NCBI GenBank assembly: GCA_002690445.1
Contig: NZER01000503.1
Location: 1 to 11,636 of the forward strand
DNA from: Candidatus Pacearchaeota archaeon
GTDB lineage: Archaea; Nanoarchaeota; Nanoarchaeia; Pacearchaeales; GW2011-AR1
DNA: 11,636 bases
Direction: 5' to 3'
Shown piece after piece: positions 6,374-11,636 of this stretch (the stretch's first letter is position 1; each line of letters opens with the position of its first letter). The notes under the pieces were generated by a model. The model ran no database searches. It was not told where the DNA came from and saw only the letters and a program-made list of their open reading frames with translations. The position numbers and the translations under genes are program-made.

Positions 6374-6749
6374 GTCCGTCCTCATCTGCAAATTTATCAT
6401 TCCTCGTTCCTACTGGATAGATTGCTACGTTATCTTTATAGATTATTCTTTTAGGCATGGTCATATCTAAATTTGGGATTTTTTTTGCTCCTAATGTTTT
6501 TGCTATTACTTTCAATGGAATTCCCTTGGCCATGTTTACGTTTGGTTGTGTTTCATCCCATAGAGTTCTCATCACAGATTGTAGAGCATCTTTTGGAAAT
6601 ACCATCTCCCATAATTGTATCGGCCTCATTGCTAATTGGACATAATGGTTTTGTTTATTAATTTCATAAGGATAGTATTGGGCGGACATGTCATTAACAA
6701 ACCTATCAACTTCATGTTTAATTCCTCTAGTCATTATATATAAGTGCAT
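6360..6749 (-). CDS. Hypothetical viral protein, 129 aa
   Basis: A 129-aa soluble protein starting MHLYIMTRGIKHEVDRF, with AMRPIQLWEMVFPKDAL (about 40-56) as the most distinctive block. A GGGAG element 5 nt before ATG 6749 supports that start; the ATG at 6734 (MTRGIKHE) is the alternative. I recognise the MTRGIKHEVDRFxND...RPIQLWE pattern from uncharacterised phage and virus proteins but know no function. Conservation inside the structural block suggests a virion or assembly role. It overlaps the genes on both sides. Confidence 0.75.
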   Translation of the reverse strand: MHLYIMTRGIKHEVDRFVNDMSAQYYPYEINKQNHYVQLAMRPIQLWEMVFPKDALQSVMRTLWDETQPNVNMAKGIPLKVIAKTLGAKKIPNLDMTMPKRIIYKDNVAIYPVGTRNDKFADEDGHEIL

Positions 6750-6975
6750 TTAAACTCCCGTTGACAAAGAAACATCCATCAACTCTATTTTTATATTGAA
6801 ATAATCCTGCGATTAACACATCTTCATCTATATCTACTTCCACGAAATTAAGTCCAGTTTTCACAGCCCAAACCATTCCATTACTAAATCCTGCACCATA
6901 CCCAAATCCATACCCAATACCGATTCCTAGTATTAAGAATAGGATTAATAATATAGTTATTCTTTTCCTGTTCAT
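6727..6975 (-). CDS. Small glycine-rich membrane protein
   Basis: An 82-aa protein: positively charged start MNRKR, a hydrophobic helix (residues 6-21, ITILLILFLILGIGIG), then a Gly zipper-like stretch YGFGYGAGFSNG (22-33) and a short acidic segment FVEVDIDEDV. The N-terminus would anchor it in the membrane with the rest outside or in the cytosol; a signal peptide reading is less likely because no clear cleavage site follows. The start overlaps the stop of the acidic upstream gene by 4 nt, so translation is coupled. Function unknown. Confidence 0.72.
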   Translation of the reverse strand: MNRKRITILLILFLILGIGIGYGFGYGAGFSNGMVWAVKTGLNFVEVDIDEDVLIAGLFQYKNRVDGCFFVNGSLNALIYND

Positions 6976-7313
6976 TCTTTTATTTTTGGTATTAATAAAT
7001 TAACTTCTCTATTTAGCATGTTGTTTGCGAATTCTATATCTGTTTCTCTTGGCTTACTTTCTATCGTTCCACCACCAAAACTTCTTCCACCTAGTGCAGT
7101 TTCTACTTGCATTGCTTCAAACTTTTTCATCTTTTCGTCCATTATTTTGATGCTTTTTTCTATTCTTTCAGCCACCTTTGTTGCGTCATAAACTAGAGAT
7201 TTAGAAGTATCTTCTGAAGGCTCTGCACCTTCAGAAGCTTCAATTGATTCCGTCTGTGTTTCCACAGCTTCCTCAGTTTTTTCTTCATCATTCTTTGTTT
7301 CTTCTTCTGTCAT
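6972..7313 (-). CDS. Acidic coiled-coil protein, candidate scaffold
   Basis: A 113-aa protein. ATG 7313 is chosen because GGAGG lies 5-6 nt before it (a TTG at 7328 and an ATG at 7325 are also in frame). The first 40 residues are almost all Glu/Thr/Ser/Asp (disordered, very acidic). Residues 45-70 form an amphipathic coiled-coil stretch (AERIEKSIKIMDEKMKKFEAM). A Gly-rich ALGGRSFGGGT follows, and a C-terminal helix ends MLNREVNLLIPKIKE. Size, charge, coiled coil and position between portal and capsid genes fit an internal scaffolding protein, which this system needs because its capsid protein lacks a delta domain. That role is inferred. Confidence 0.72.
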   Translation of the reverse strand: MTEEETKNDEEKTEEAVETQTESIEASEGAEPSEDTSKSLVYDATKVAERIEKSIKIMDEKMKKFEAMQVETALGGRSFGGGTIESKPRETDIEFANNMLNREVNLLIPKIKE

Positions 7314-7330
7314 TTTTACCTCCATCAAAT

Positions 7331-7483
7331 TTATTTTAGTTTAGCCTTAATAATCAATTTTAAATCATCAATGGCCCTTATCAATTCTTTCATTGCTCTC
7401 CCTCTTTCCCATAGTAGATATAAAGCTATGAATATTGGAAAACCTAATGTTCCTACCATCTGCGATAAAGTTTCAAATTCCAT
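7331..7483 (-). CDS. YvrJ-like small membrane protein, possible holin
   Basis: A 50-aa frame that begins within the portal stop codon (TAATG, 1-nt overlap) and ends with TAA at 7331. The layout is that of the YvrJ family: short N-terminus, GFP motif, one membrane helix (VGTLGFPIFIALYLLW, 10-25), then a charged amphipathic helix (ERGRAMKELIRAIDDLKLII). Such proteins of about 50 aa are found in Bacillus and phages. A holin-like pore role has been suggested for related small proteins, but it is not proven. Stop-start coupling with the portal suggests co-translation in fixed ratio. Confidence 0.68.
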   Translation of the reverse strand: MEFETLSQMVGTLGFPIFIALYLLWERGRAMKELIRAIDDLKLIIKAKLK

Positions 7484-8661
7484 TATGCGACTATTTCAGA
7501 CCTCTTTTGTGAATTTATTGGTGAGTCTTTCTTGTTGTCTTCTGTTATTTTCTTTACTCTAACCGCAGAGGATCCCTGTCCTTCATTGCCCTCAGTCATT
7601 TCAGGCTCTATCGACGCTGGGAATTCTAGTTTTATTTCTATTCCTGTTTGAGATTTTAATTGTTGCTCCATCCATCTCTGCATTCTCTCGATTGTTTGCT
7701 GGAATGCTAGATAAGTTATCTTACTAGAAGCTTCTGTTGTATCAGCACCCCAGCCCATTATCACCTCTGGCATCCCCAGACTTGTACTAAAAACTCTTAT
7801 TAGATATTTCAACCATGGGAGAGGATCTAATGTTGCAGCGTCGGGAAGACTTATGTTTCTCATGTTCTTTACATCGAATGTATCTTTTGGCACTAGCATC
7901 GGCTCTGCTTTTGCATATGAATTTTTATATTTTTCTTGCACCTTTGACAGTTCTGTCTCATCATCTTCATCAACGGGGATTATAGTTACGGGTTTTACGT
8001 ATCTATGAAATAACACTTTCATGTCTTCCATCACCTCATTTCTCATTAACATTAATCTCTCTGCTTTTTCTGCGAAAGGTATTCCATGAACTTCATCTGC
8101 GATTCTATTCCATGATAAGTGCATTATTTCTTTTTTATTGAATCTTATAGCTTTTTGAGTTTTTCCAATTTGAGCTACCTGTTCATATCTTTTTATTAAT
8201 CCTCTCTCATCTACTATTATTTGTATTGATGCAGGGCTTAACGCTTTTAGATTTATTAATCTCCCAGCTTTGTCTCTTATTATTTCTGTGTAACTATCTC
8301 CACAAATTAATGCTGTTCTTAACATGTTTTCTATTATAGAATTGAAATCATCCTTTCCTATTCCTGTAATTTTGTTTAAGGTTTTCATTGTTTTTGAACT
8401 TGCAGTATATCCTTTGCCTACTGTCCAATTTCCCATTTTATCTACCACTGCTTGAAATTCAGGTATTTTACGATAGTATCCATGCCACTTTCTCCAATCT
8501 GCTATATATGATGTTTCTCCAACTCCACTTGTCCCATCTGTGTTTAATTGAGGTATTGAATAGAAATCGTTGAATGCTGTTCCATCAGTTTGGGCCATGT
8601 CTTTATAATTTGTACTAGAAATATTAATATTCTCTAAATGCCCAAGTTTTGTCATAGCCAT
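7483..8661 (-). CDS. Portal protein
   Basis: A 392-aa phage-type portal. It has an N-terminal segment with ADWRKWHGYYRKIPEFQAVVDKMGNW (about 54-79), the wing/stem block GDSYTEIIRDKAGRLINLKALSPASIQIIVDERG (about 121-154), IMHLSWNRIADEVHGIPFAEKA (about 179-200) and a long helical crown-side region (ITYLAFQQTIERMQRWMEQQ). Twelve copies form the ring at one vertex through which TerL pumps DNA and to which connector proteins bind. The C-terminus is a low-complexity, charged tail (DNKKDSPINSQKRSE). ATG 8661 lies about 26 nt from the TATA box at 8683-8690, so translation is probably leaderless. Confidence 0.92.
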   Translation of the reverse strand: MAMTKLGHLENINISSTNYKDMAQTDGTAFNDFYSIPQLNTDGTSGVGETSYIADWRKWHGYYRKIPEFQAVVDKMGNWTVGKGYTASSKTMKTLNKITGIGKDDFNSIIENMLRTALICGDSYTEIIRDKAGRLINLKALSPASIQIIVDERGLIKRYEQVAQIGKTQKAIRFNKKEIMHLSWNRIADEVHGIPFAEKAERLMLMRNEVMEDMKVLFHRYVKPVTIIPVDEDDETELSKVQEKYKNSYAKAEPMLVPKDTFDVKNMRNISLPDAATLDPLPWLKYLIRVFSTSLGMPEVIMGWGADTTEASSKITYLAFQQTIERMQRWMEQQLKSQTGIEIKLEFPASIEPEMTEGNEGQGSSAVRVKKITEDNKKDSPINSQKRSEIVA

Positions 8662-8664
8662 GTT

Positions 8665-8690
8665 ATATCATGTGATATCATGTTTATAAA
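8665..8690 (-). promoter_or_regulatory. Portal promoter with 10-bp-spaced CATGATAT repeats
   Basis: TTTATAAA (8683-8690, self-complementary) is centred about 26 bp from ATG 8661. Between the TATA box and the start, ATATCATG occurs twice on the top strand (8665-8672 and 8675-8682), exactly one helical turn apart. Protein bound there would block or direct initiation, so the repeats may be an operator. The TATA box lies immediately next to the stop of the spike gene (8696). Confidence 0.5.
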
Positions 8691-8695
8691 TGCTT

Positions 8696-9652
8696 CTAAG
8701 TCGCATTATTTGCATTAACTGTGGCAGTTCCGTTATCATCAACAGACCCGTCTTCGTTGTTTCTTATCGAATTTCCAACTATAACGTTATTAGATGAATT
8801 TGCGTCTATCTCTACACCATGTCCATCGTTTGTGCTTATTACATTACCAGTCATAACGTTTTCGTGATTAGCTTCTCCCGATAAGTGTACTCCATTTCCA
8901 TCTGTGTTGTTATCTCCATTACTGAAAATATAATTTCCTGTTACTTGGTTAAAAGAACTACTTACCATTTCAATTCCATCTTCTCCATGATTTACAATTT
9001 GATTTCCAACTATGGTCCATTGATCTCCACTAACCATGAGTATTCCTGAATCTGAGGCGTTATCAATATTGCATCCAACAATAGATCCTCCATCTGAGAC
9101 ATTTATATGAATACATTGCACTCCACAATCTTCCACCCTCGTTCCGTGTATAATTGTTCTATCTCCTTCTGATTGAATTCCATCTCCTCCCATTTGAGTT
9201 ATCCAACAATCTTTTATTATGCACTCCGTCCCATCAGCTACAATTCCATTTTGAGATGTTCCCGTAGAGTTTCCATCAATTCTACACATGAAAATTGCTG
9301 ATCTATTTCCTGATAAAGTTATTAAATCTATGTTTGATGTCGTGTGGATTCTAGTCCCATATCCTGAGCCTATGATAGATTGATTTGCCCCTAGAGAAAT
9401 ATTTTCTGTAATAAGATAGTTTCCAGCTTTTACTCTTATTGTCCCTGAGCTACTTCCTAACTTTGTTAATGCTTCTGCTATTGTTAAAAAATCTCCTGTC
9501 CCATCTGCTGCCACAATGAACTCATCTGATTTTGCAACTCTTATCGTTCCTTGTCTAGTCCCACCACCTCTAGCGATTGGACTATCTCCGTCTGCTGCTG
9601 CTTTTTGAAATGGAGTAATAAAATCAAAATGTGGAAAGTTTCCTAGTACCAT
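8696..9652 (-). CDS. Right-handed beta-helix tailspike or host-contact protein
   Basis: A 318-aa protein. Residues 1-40 or so form a short head domain (NFPHFDFITPFQKAAA). FIVAADGTGDFLTIAEAL (45-62) is the characteristic entry of pectate-lyase-like parallel beta-helices. From about 75 to 300 come successive PbH1/NosD-type rungs with I-x-G-N/C turns (SIIGSGYG, SIVGCNID, WTIVGNQIV, NQVTGNYIF, NVMTGNVIS, NVIVGNSIR). The short C-terminus is Asn/Asp rich. Such trimers serve as tailspikes that bind or cut surface glycans; no catalytic residues can be assigned. ATG overlaps the connector stop (TAATG). Confidence 0.85.
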   Translation of the reverse strand: MVLGNFPHFDFITPFQKAAADGDSPIARGGGTRQGTIRVAKSDEFIVAADGTGDFLTIAEALTKLGSSSGTIRVKAGNYLITENISLGANQSIIGSGYGTRIHTTSNIDLITLSGNRSAIFMCRIDGNSTGTSQNGIVADGTECIIKDCWITQMGGDGIQSEGDRTIIHGTRVEDCGVQCIHINVSDGGSIVGCNIDNASDSGILMVSGDQWTIVGNQIVNHGEDGIEMVSSSFNQVTGNYIFSNGDNNTDGNGVHLSGEANHENVMTGNVISTNDGHGVEIDANSSNNVIVGNSIRNNEDGSVDDNGTATVNANNAT

Positions 9653-10023
9653 TATGTCGAATTCTTAACGAATGTTGTGTGTTTTTGTTCTCTTAGTAAA
9701 TTCATGATTTGGTCTGCTTTAAATAGATTTACTGAGACTACATCTTCTGCTTCTTGTCTTTCTGAATATCCTGTTACATCATTCATAACTGCATAGGCCG
9801 CAGCTAAACTTGACACTGCATCTTCTAGGACTAATTTTATTATCGGATCTAAAGTAGAATATTTGGTCACCCAATCTTCTCTAGATACTAGGCTTATAAA
9901 TGCTTCAGCTTGATTAATTAAGACACTCCAATTTGTCTCAGCATTTCCATCTCTGAATTTTATATTTGCTCCTGATCCCGCTTTCAATAAACATGCCCCA
10001 CTTTGAGATAAAGTATTAACCAT
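9652..10023 (-). CDS. Putative head-tail connector protein
   Basis: A 123-aa mostly helical protein: N-terminal LSQSGACLLKAGSGANIKF, then NQAEAFISLVSREDWVTKY (about 37-55), LEDAVSSLAAAYAVMNDVTGYSERQEAEDVV (66-96) and a final helix VNLFKADQIMNLLRE. The pattern of helices with a DW motif and a GYSxRxEAE segment matches a widespread uncharacterised viral family that I place near gp6-like connectors with moderate confidence. It is the first gene of the leftward block, followed by the spike (TAATG overlap) and the portal. It may join the portal to the spike. Confidence 0.72.
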   Translation of the reverse strand: MVNTLSQSGACLLKAGSGANIKFRDGNAETNWSVLINQAEAFISLVSREDWVTKYSTLDPIIKLVLEDAVSSLAAAYAVMNDVTGYSERQEAEDVVSVNLFKADQIMNLLREQKHTTFVKNST

Positions 10024-10047
10024 TTTTCATTGTTTTATAAGCCATAG

Positions 10048-10064
10048 AAACATTTTAAATGTTT
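10048..10064. promoter_or_regulatory. Palindrome over the leftward promoter
   Basis: AAACATTT-T-AAATGTTT is a perfect inverted repeat with 8-bp arms. Its centre TTTTAAA (10053-10059) is 33 bp from ATG 10023 and could be the TATA element of the leftward operon with a leader of about 6 nt. Another TATA-like TTATAAAA at 10034-10040 is too close to the start to serve it. A dyad laid over a TATA box suggests repression of the structural genes by a dimeric regulator. Confidence 0.4.
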
Positions 10065-10183
10065 GCTTTCTATCTAAACCCAACCCCACCTCGCTTACGT
10101 GCCATCGTTCCTCAGGCACTTCGCTACCAAAAGTTTTATTAAGTCATAATTTCTAAATATATTGTCTTATTTTCATCCACATA

Positions 10184-10230
10184 TACGGCGGTCATCTTCA
10201 AGCGAGATAATCTTTTTCAGGACTGCCGTG
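10184..10230. repeat. Imperfect hairpin in divergent intergenic region
   Basis: ACGGCGGTC (10185-10193) can pair with GACTGCCGT (10221-10229) with one G-T wobble, leaving a 27-nt loop that contains GAGATAATCT. A smaller stem GTGCC/GGCAC is at 10099-10103 and 10115-10119. The region between the divergent operons (10065-10263) holds no convincing reading frame. Confidence 0.3.
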
Positions 10231-10263
10231 TGTGTGGGTGTTGTCTCTGAATAGTGGTAGGAT

Positions 10264-10284
10264 AGGTTTATAAGTGTGTGTGTG
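10264..10284 (+). promoter_or_regulatory. Rightward early promoter, TATA plus GT run
   Basis: AGGTTTATA with TATA core at 10267-10273 is followed by GTGTGTGTGTG at 10274-10284. Expected initiation is near 10297, leaving a leader of about 50 nt before ATG 10348. The arrangement repeats that of the packaging operon promoter at 712-738. A further GT-rich stretch lies upstream at 10228-10240. Confidence 0.55.
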
Positions 10285-10298
10285 CTGTGTATATTAAG

Positions 10299-10341
10299 TT
10301 AAAGTGAAAAATTACACTTTAATATTTGAAAGGAGGTGATC
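10299..10341 (+). promoter_or_regulatory. Leader hairpin and unusually long Shine-Dalgarno
   Basis: TTAAAGTG (10299-10306) and CACTTTAA (10315-10322) form a perfect 8-bp stem with an 8-nt A/T loop at the predicted 5' end of the message. Six nt later, GAAAGGAGGTGATC (10328-10341) is complementary to the 3' end of 16S rRNA over 10 or more nt in archaea and up to 14 in some bacteria. It decides the start: ATG 10348, not GTG 10336, which lies inside it. The hairpin may serve as an operator, protect the 5' end, or tune ribosome access. Confidence 0.65.
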
Positions 10342-10347
10342 GAGAAA

Positions 10348-10650
10348 ATGATAAGTAATGTAACAGAAACGGAATTTATACAGAGATTTTATGACTTAAG
10401 AAACGATAATTTTAGTTATGAAGGTAAAAAAGCTCTATTTGAGTACATTGAAGAAATTGAAGATAGTACTGGTGAACAGATAGAATTTGACTGCATAGCA
10501 ATTTGTTGTGAATATACTGAATTTGAAAATTTAAAAGATTTTCATAAGTATTACGATAAAGAAAACTATCCTGATTTAGATACACTTAGAGAATATACCC
10601 AAGTTATAGAAATTGAAGATTCTGACAGCTTTATCATTGCTGATTTTTAA
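10348..10650 (+). CDS. Very acidic 100-aa viral protein
   Basis: A 100-aa protein beginning MISNVTETEFIQRFYDL with 27 Asp/Glu against 8 Lys/Arg (net about -19), spread along its length. The central blocks are ALFEYIEEIEDSTGEQIEFD (about 29-48) and CCEYTEF, and it ends IIADF. I recognise this family from many phages and some prokaryotic genomes, always as a hypothetical protein. Its small size and dense negative charge resemble DNA-mimic inhibitors of restriction or other nucleases; that role is inference. As the first gene after a strong promoter and a very strong ribosome site, it is expected early and in quantity. The next gene starts 2 nt after its stop. Confidence 0.85.
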   Translation: MISNVTETEFIQRFYDLRNDNFSYEGKKALFEYIEEIEDSTGEQIEFDCIAICCEYTEFENLKDFHKYYDKENYPDLDTLREYTQVIEIEDSDSFIIADF

Positions 10651-10651
10651 G

Positions 10652-11089
10652 ATGGAAACTAATACAAAAATTTTAAAAATTGAAGAGAAGAAAGCAAAAA
10701 ACGGGCGTATGTATCACCGAATTCAAACCGGTGAGGGATGGGCTTCGTGCTTCGAGGATGATGTAGTTAAAGCATTAAAACAATTTGTTGGCGGGATGTG
10801 TAACATCAACATCGAAGAACGTGGAGATTTCAAGAACGTTACTGCCGTATTAAGTGATGGAAGTAGTGAAATTCCTGCACCTGTTAGCAGTGCACCTTCC
10901 CCAGAGCAAAAGCAACCTGCCCAGGTCTTCGACAACAAATTGCAGTCTGTGTTAACCTCTTACGCAAAAGATATATTTTGTGCAACTAACAAAAATGGAG
11001 CACTCGCTGGAATTGAATGCGTGACTTTAATTGGTAACATGTATAGAGATATGGGCAAAGTTCTTGATAAAATGAATGACAAAGTGTGA
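10652..11089 (+). CDS. OB-fold, single-strand DNA-binding-like protein
   Basis: A 145-aa protein. ATG 10652 is preferred; the frame extends to 10613 but would overlap the previous gene. Residues 1-68 read as an OB-fold: KILKIEEKKAKNGRMYHRIQTGEGWASCFED with aromatic Tyr21 and Trp30, then a helix and GDFKNVTAVL. A Pro/Ser/Gln-rich linker (about 69-93) leads to a helical C-terminal part (LTSYAKDIFCATN ... MYRDMGKVLDKM) that may mediate self-assembly or partner contact. It would coat ssDNA in replication or recombination, and is the only replication-related protein apparent here. An SSB family name cannot be given. Confidence 0.75.
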   Translation: METNTKILKIEEKKAKNGRMYHRIQTGEGWASCFEDDVVKALKQFVGGMCNINIEERGDFKNVTAVLSDGSSEIPAPVSSAPSPEQKQPAQVFDNKLQSVLTSYAKDIFCATNKNGALAGIECVTLIGNMYRDMGKVLDKMNDKV

Positions 11090-11096
11090 GCATATA

Positions 11097-11231
11097 ATGT
11101 GTAATGAGTGTTATAGAAAACATAAATATTTACTGGAAGGTGTTAACTTTAAATATTGTTGTGGTTTATTAATTTGTTTTATCGCATTGGCGGTAGTGTG
11201 TGCATTTAAGTTTGGAGCGGAATTGTGTTGA
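11097..11231 (+). CDS. Cysteine-rich 44-aa single-TM peptide
   Basis: A short frame ATG to TGA, 7 nt after the OB-fold gene stop. It encodes MCNECYRKHKYLLEGVNFK, then a hydrophobic helix YCCGLLICFIALAVVCAF (about 20-37), and ends KFGAELC. Seven of 44 residues are Cys, including an N-terminal CNEC pair that could bind metal or form disulphides. Codon bias is AT-rich like its neighbours. It may be a membrane-acting accessory peptide. No family is recognised and the small size keeps confidence moderate. Confidence 0.45.
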   Translation: MCNECYRKHKYLLEGVNFKYCCGLLICFIALAVVCAFKFGAELC

Positions 11232-11234
11232 GCA

Positions 11235-11343
11235 CCCTCACGAACGAAACGCAAAGCTTAAATAGTTTGAACGCCTGAGATAAGTTAACTTATCTCAGGT
11301 TGATTCTAACAAGCTTCAAGCGTCCACGCTAGCAACGTGAGGG
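11235..11343. repeat. Large nested cruciform with perfect 26-bp palindrome
   Basis: The centre is a perfect, loop-less palindrome of 26 bp at 11274-11299 (CCTGAGATAAGTT and its complement). Around it are further inverted arms: CCCTCACG (11235-11242) with CGTGAGGG (11336-11343), ACGC and AGCTT within 11248-11259 mirrored within 11311-11329, and a small hairpin AGCGTccACGCT at 11319-11330. GCAAAGCTTA is also a direct repeat at 11251-11260 and 11343-11352. Such a structure is a typical substrate for a Holliday-junction resolvase or a replication initiator; it could also end the transcript of the early operon. Confidence 0.65.
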
Positions 11344-11346
11344 CAA

Positions 11347-11415
11347 AGCTTACATTTAATCTAGCTTACAAGCTTTATAAGCAGCTTCGCTTAGCTCAGC
11401 TGCAATATAAAGCTT
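11347..11415. repeat. AGCTT cluster and 16-bp-stem hairpin
   Basis: AGCTT recurs at 11347, 11363, 11371, 11383 and 11411 (and earlier at 11255 and 11312). Within this, AAGCTTTATA (11370-11379) pairs with TATAAAGCTT (11406-11415) and GCAGCT (11381-11386) with AGCTGC (11398-11403), giving a 16-bp stem with a 1-nt asymmetric bulge and an 11-nt loop. Repeats plus dyads again suggest an origin or packaging locus. Confidence 0.5.
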
Positions 11416-11441
11416 GTGCCTCGCTTCGCTCGGCCAGCTGT

Positions 11442-11488
11442 GCCCGCGCCAAGGGCGGGCTATGCCTGCTGGGCTTGGCTAGCCCAGC
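11442..11488. repeat. Two GC-rich hairpins
   Basis: GCCCGC (11442-11447) pairs with GCGGGC (11455-11460) across a 7-nt loop. GCTGGGCT (11468-11475) pairs perfectly with AGCCCAGC (11481-11488) across a 5-nt loop. GC content jumps here relative to the AT-rich genes. Confidence 0.55.
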
Positions 11489-11498
11489 CCTTCTTGCA

Positions 11499-11528
11499 CC
11501 CCCCCCAACCCCCGCCCCCGCCTCCCCC

Positions 11529-11531
<3 letters not shown>
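11499..11531 (-). other. G-quadruplex/i-motif candidate
   Basis: The top strand reads C8-AA-C5-G-C5-GCCT-C8, so the bottom strand has four long G runs with loops of 4, 1 and 2 nt, a near-ideal G-quadruplex pattern, and the top strand could form an i-motif. It lies between the hairpin array and the terminal hairpins. Confidence 0.6.

Positions 11532-11636
<105 letters not shown>

Overview
This 11.6-kb, AT-rich window looks like a nearly complete, very small genome (or satellite-type element) of the tailed-virus (HK97-fold) lineage. An archaeal host is likely. Five protein-coding starts (747, 3908, 5556, 8661 and, less exactly, 10023) sit about 25-33 nt downstream of TATA-like boxes, which is the leaderless layout typical of archaea. 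The resolvase is of the archaeal Hjc type, and one gene has a long GGAGGTGATC Shine-Dalgarno. No sequence search was possible, so names rest on motifs and remembered family patterns.

Layout. (1) 1-746: non-coding, C-rich then AT-rich, with ATCGCC repeats and a possible structured RNA. (2) 747-2565, rightward: small HTH protein (possible small terminase), a 50-aa protein, an Hjc-like resolvase and the large terminase, i.e. a DNA resolution and packaging operon. (3) 2558-10023, leftward: the morphogenesis block. In transcription order it holds a putative head-tail connector, a beta-helix spike, the portal, a YvrJ-like small membrane protein, an acidic scaffold-like protein, three unknown proteins (two membrane-associated), a DNA-methyltransferase-like enzyme, a decoration protein, the HK97 major capsid protein, two small proteins, a GIGT-repeat fibre-like protein and a small WYL-like protein. 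Internal TATA boxes subdivide it. (4) 10024-10347: a divergent regulatory region. (5) 10348-11231, rightward: a very acidic 100-aa protein, an OB-fold ssDNA-binding-like protein and a Cys-rich one-TM peptide. These are the likely early genes. (6) 11232-11636: a dense array of palindromes and hairpins, a G4/i-motif C-tract and a terminal C38 run.

The C-rich, G-poor top strand at both ends suggests one non-coding hub of about 1.15 kb in a circular or circularly permuted molecule that was opened in a C homopolymer. The two rightward operons share an AGGTTTATA plus (GT)n promoter module. The element has head assembly and packaging genes and host-contact-type proteins. It has no visible tape measure, tail tube, capsid protease, integrase, polymerase or Rep gene. 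It is therefore either a minimal podovirus-like archaeal virus that leans on host replication, or a capsid-forming satellite that borrows tails or replication functions. Five genes shorter than 60 aa are included because they fit exactly into operon gaps.
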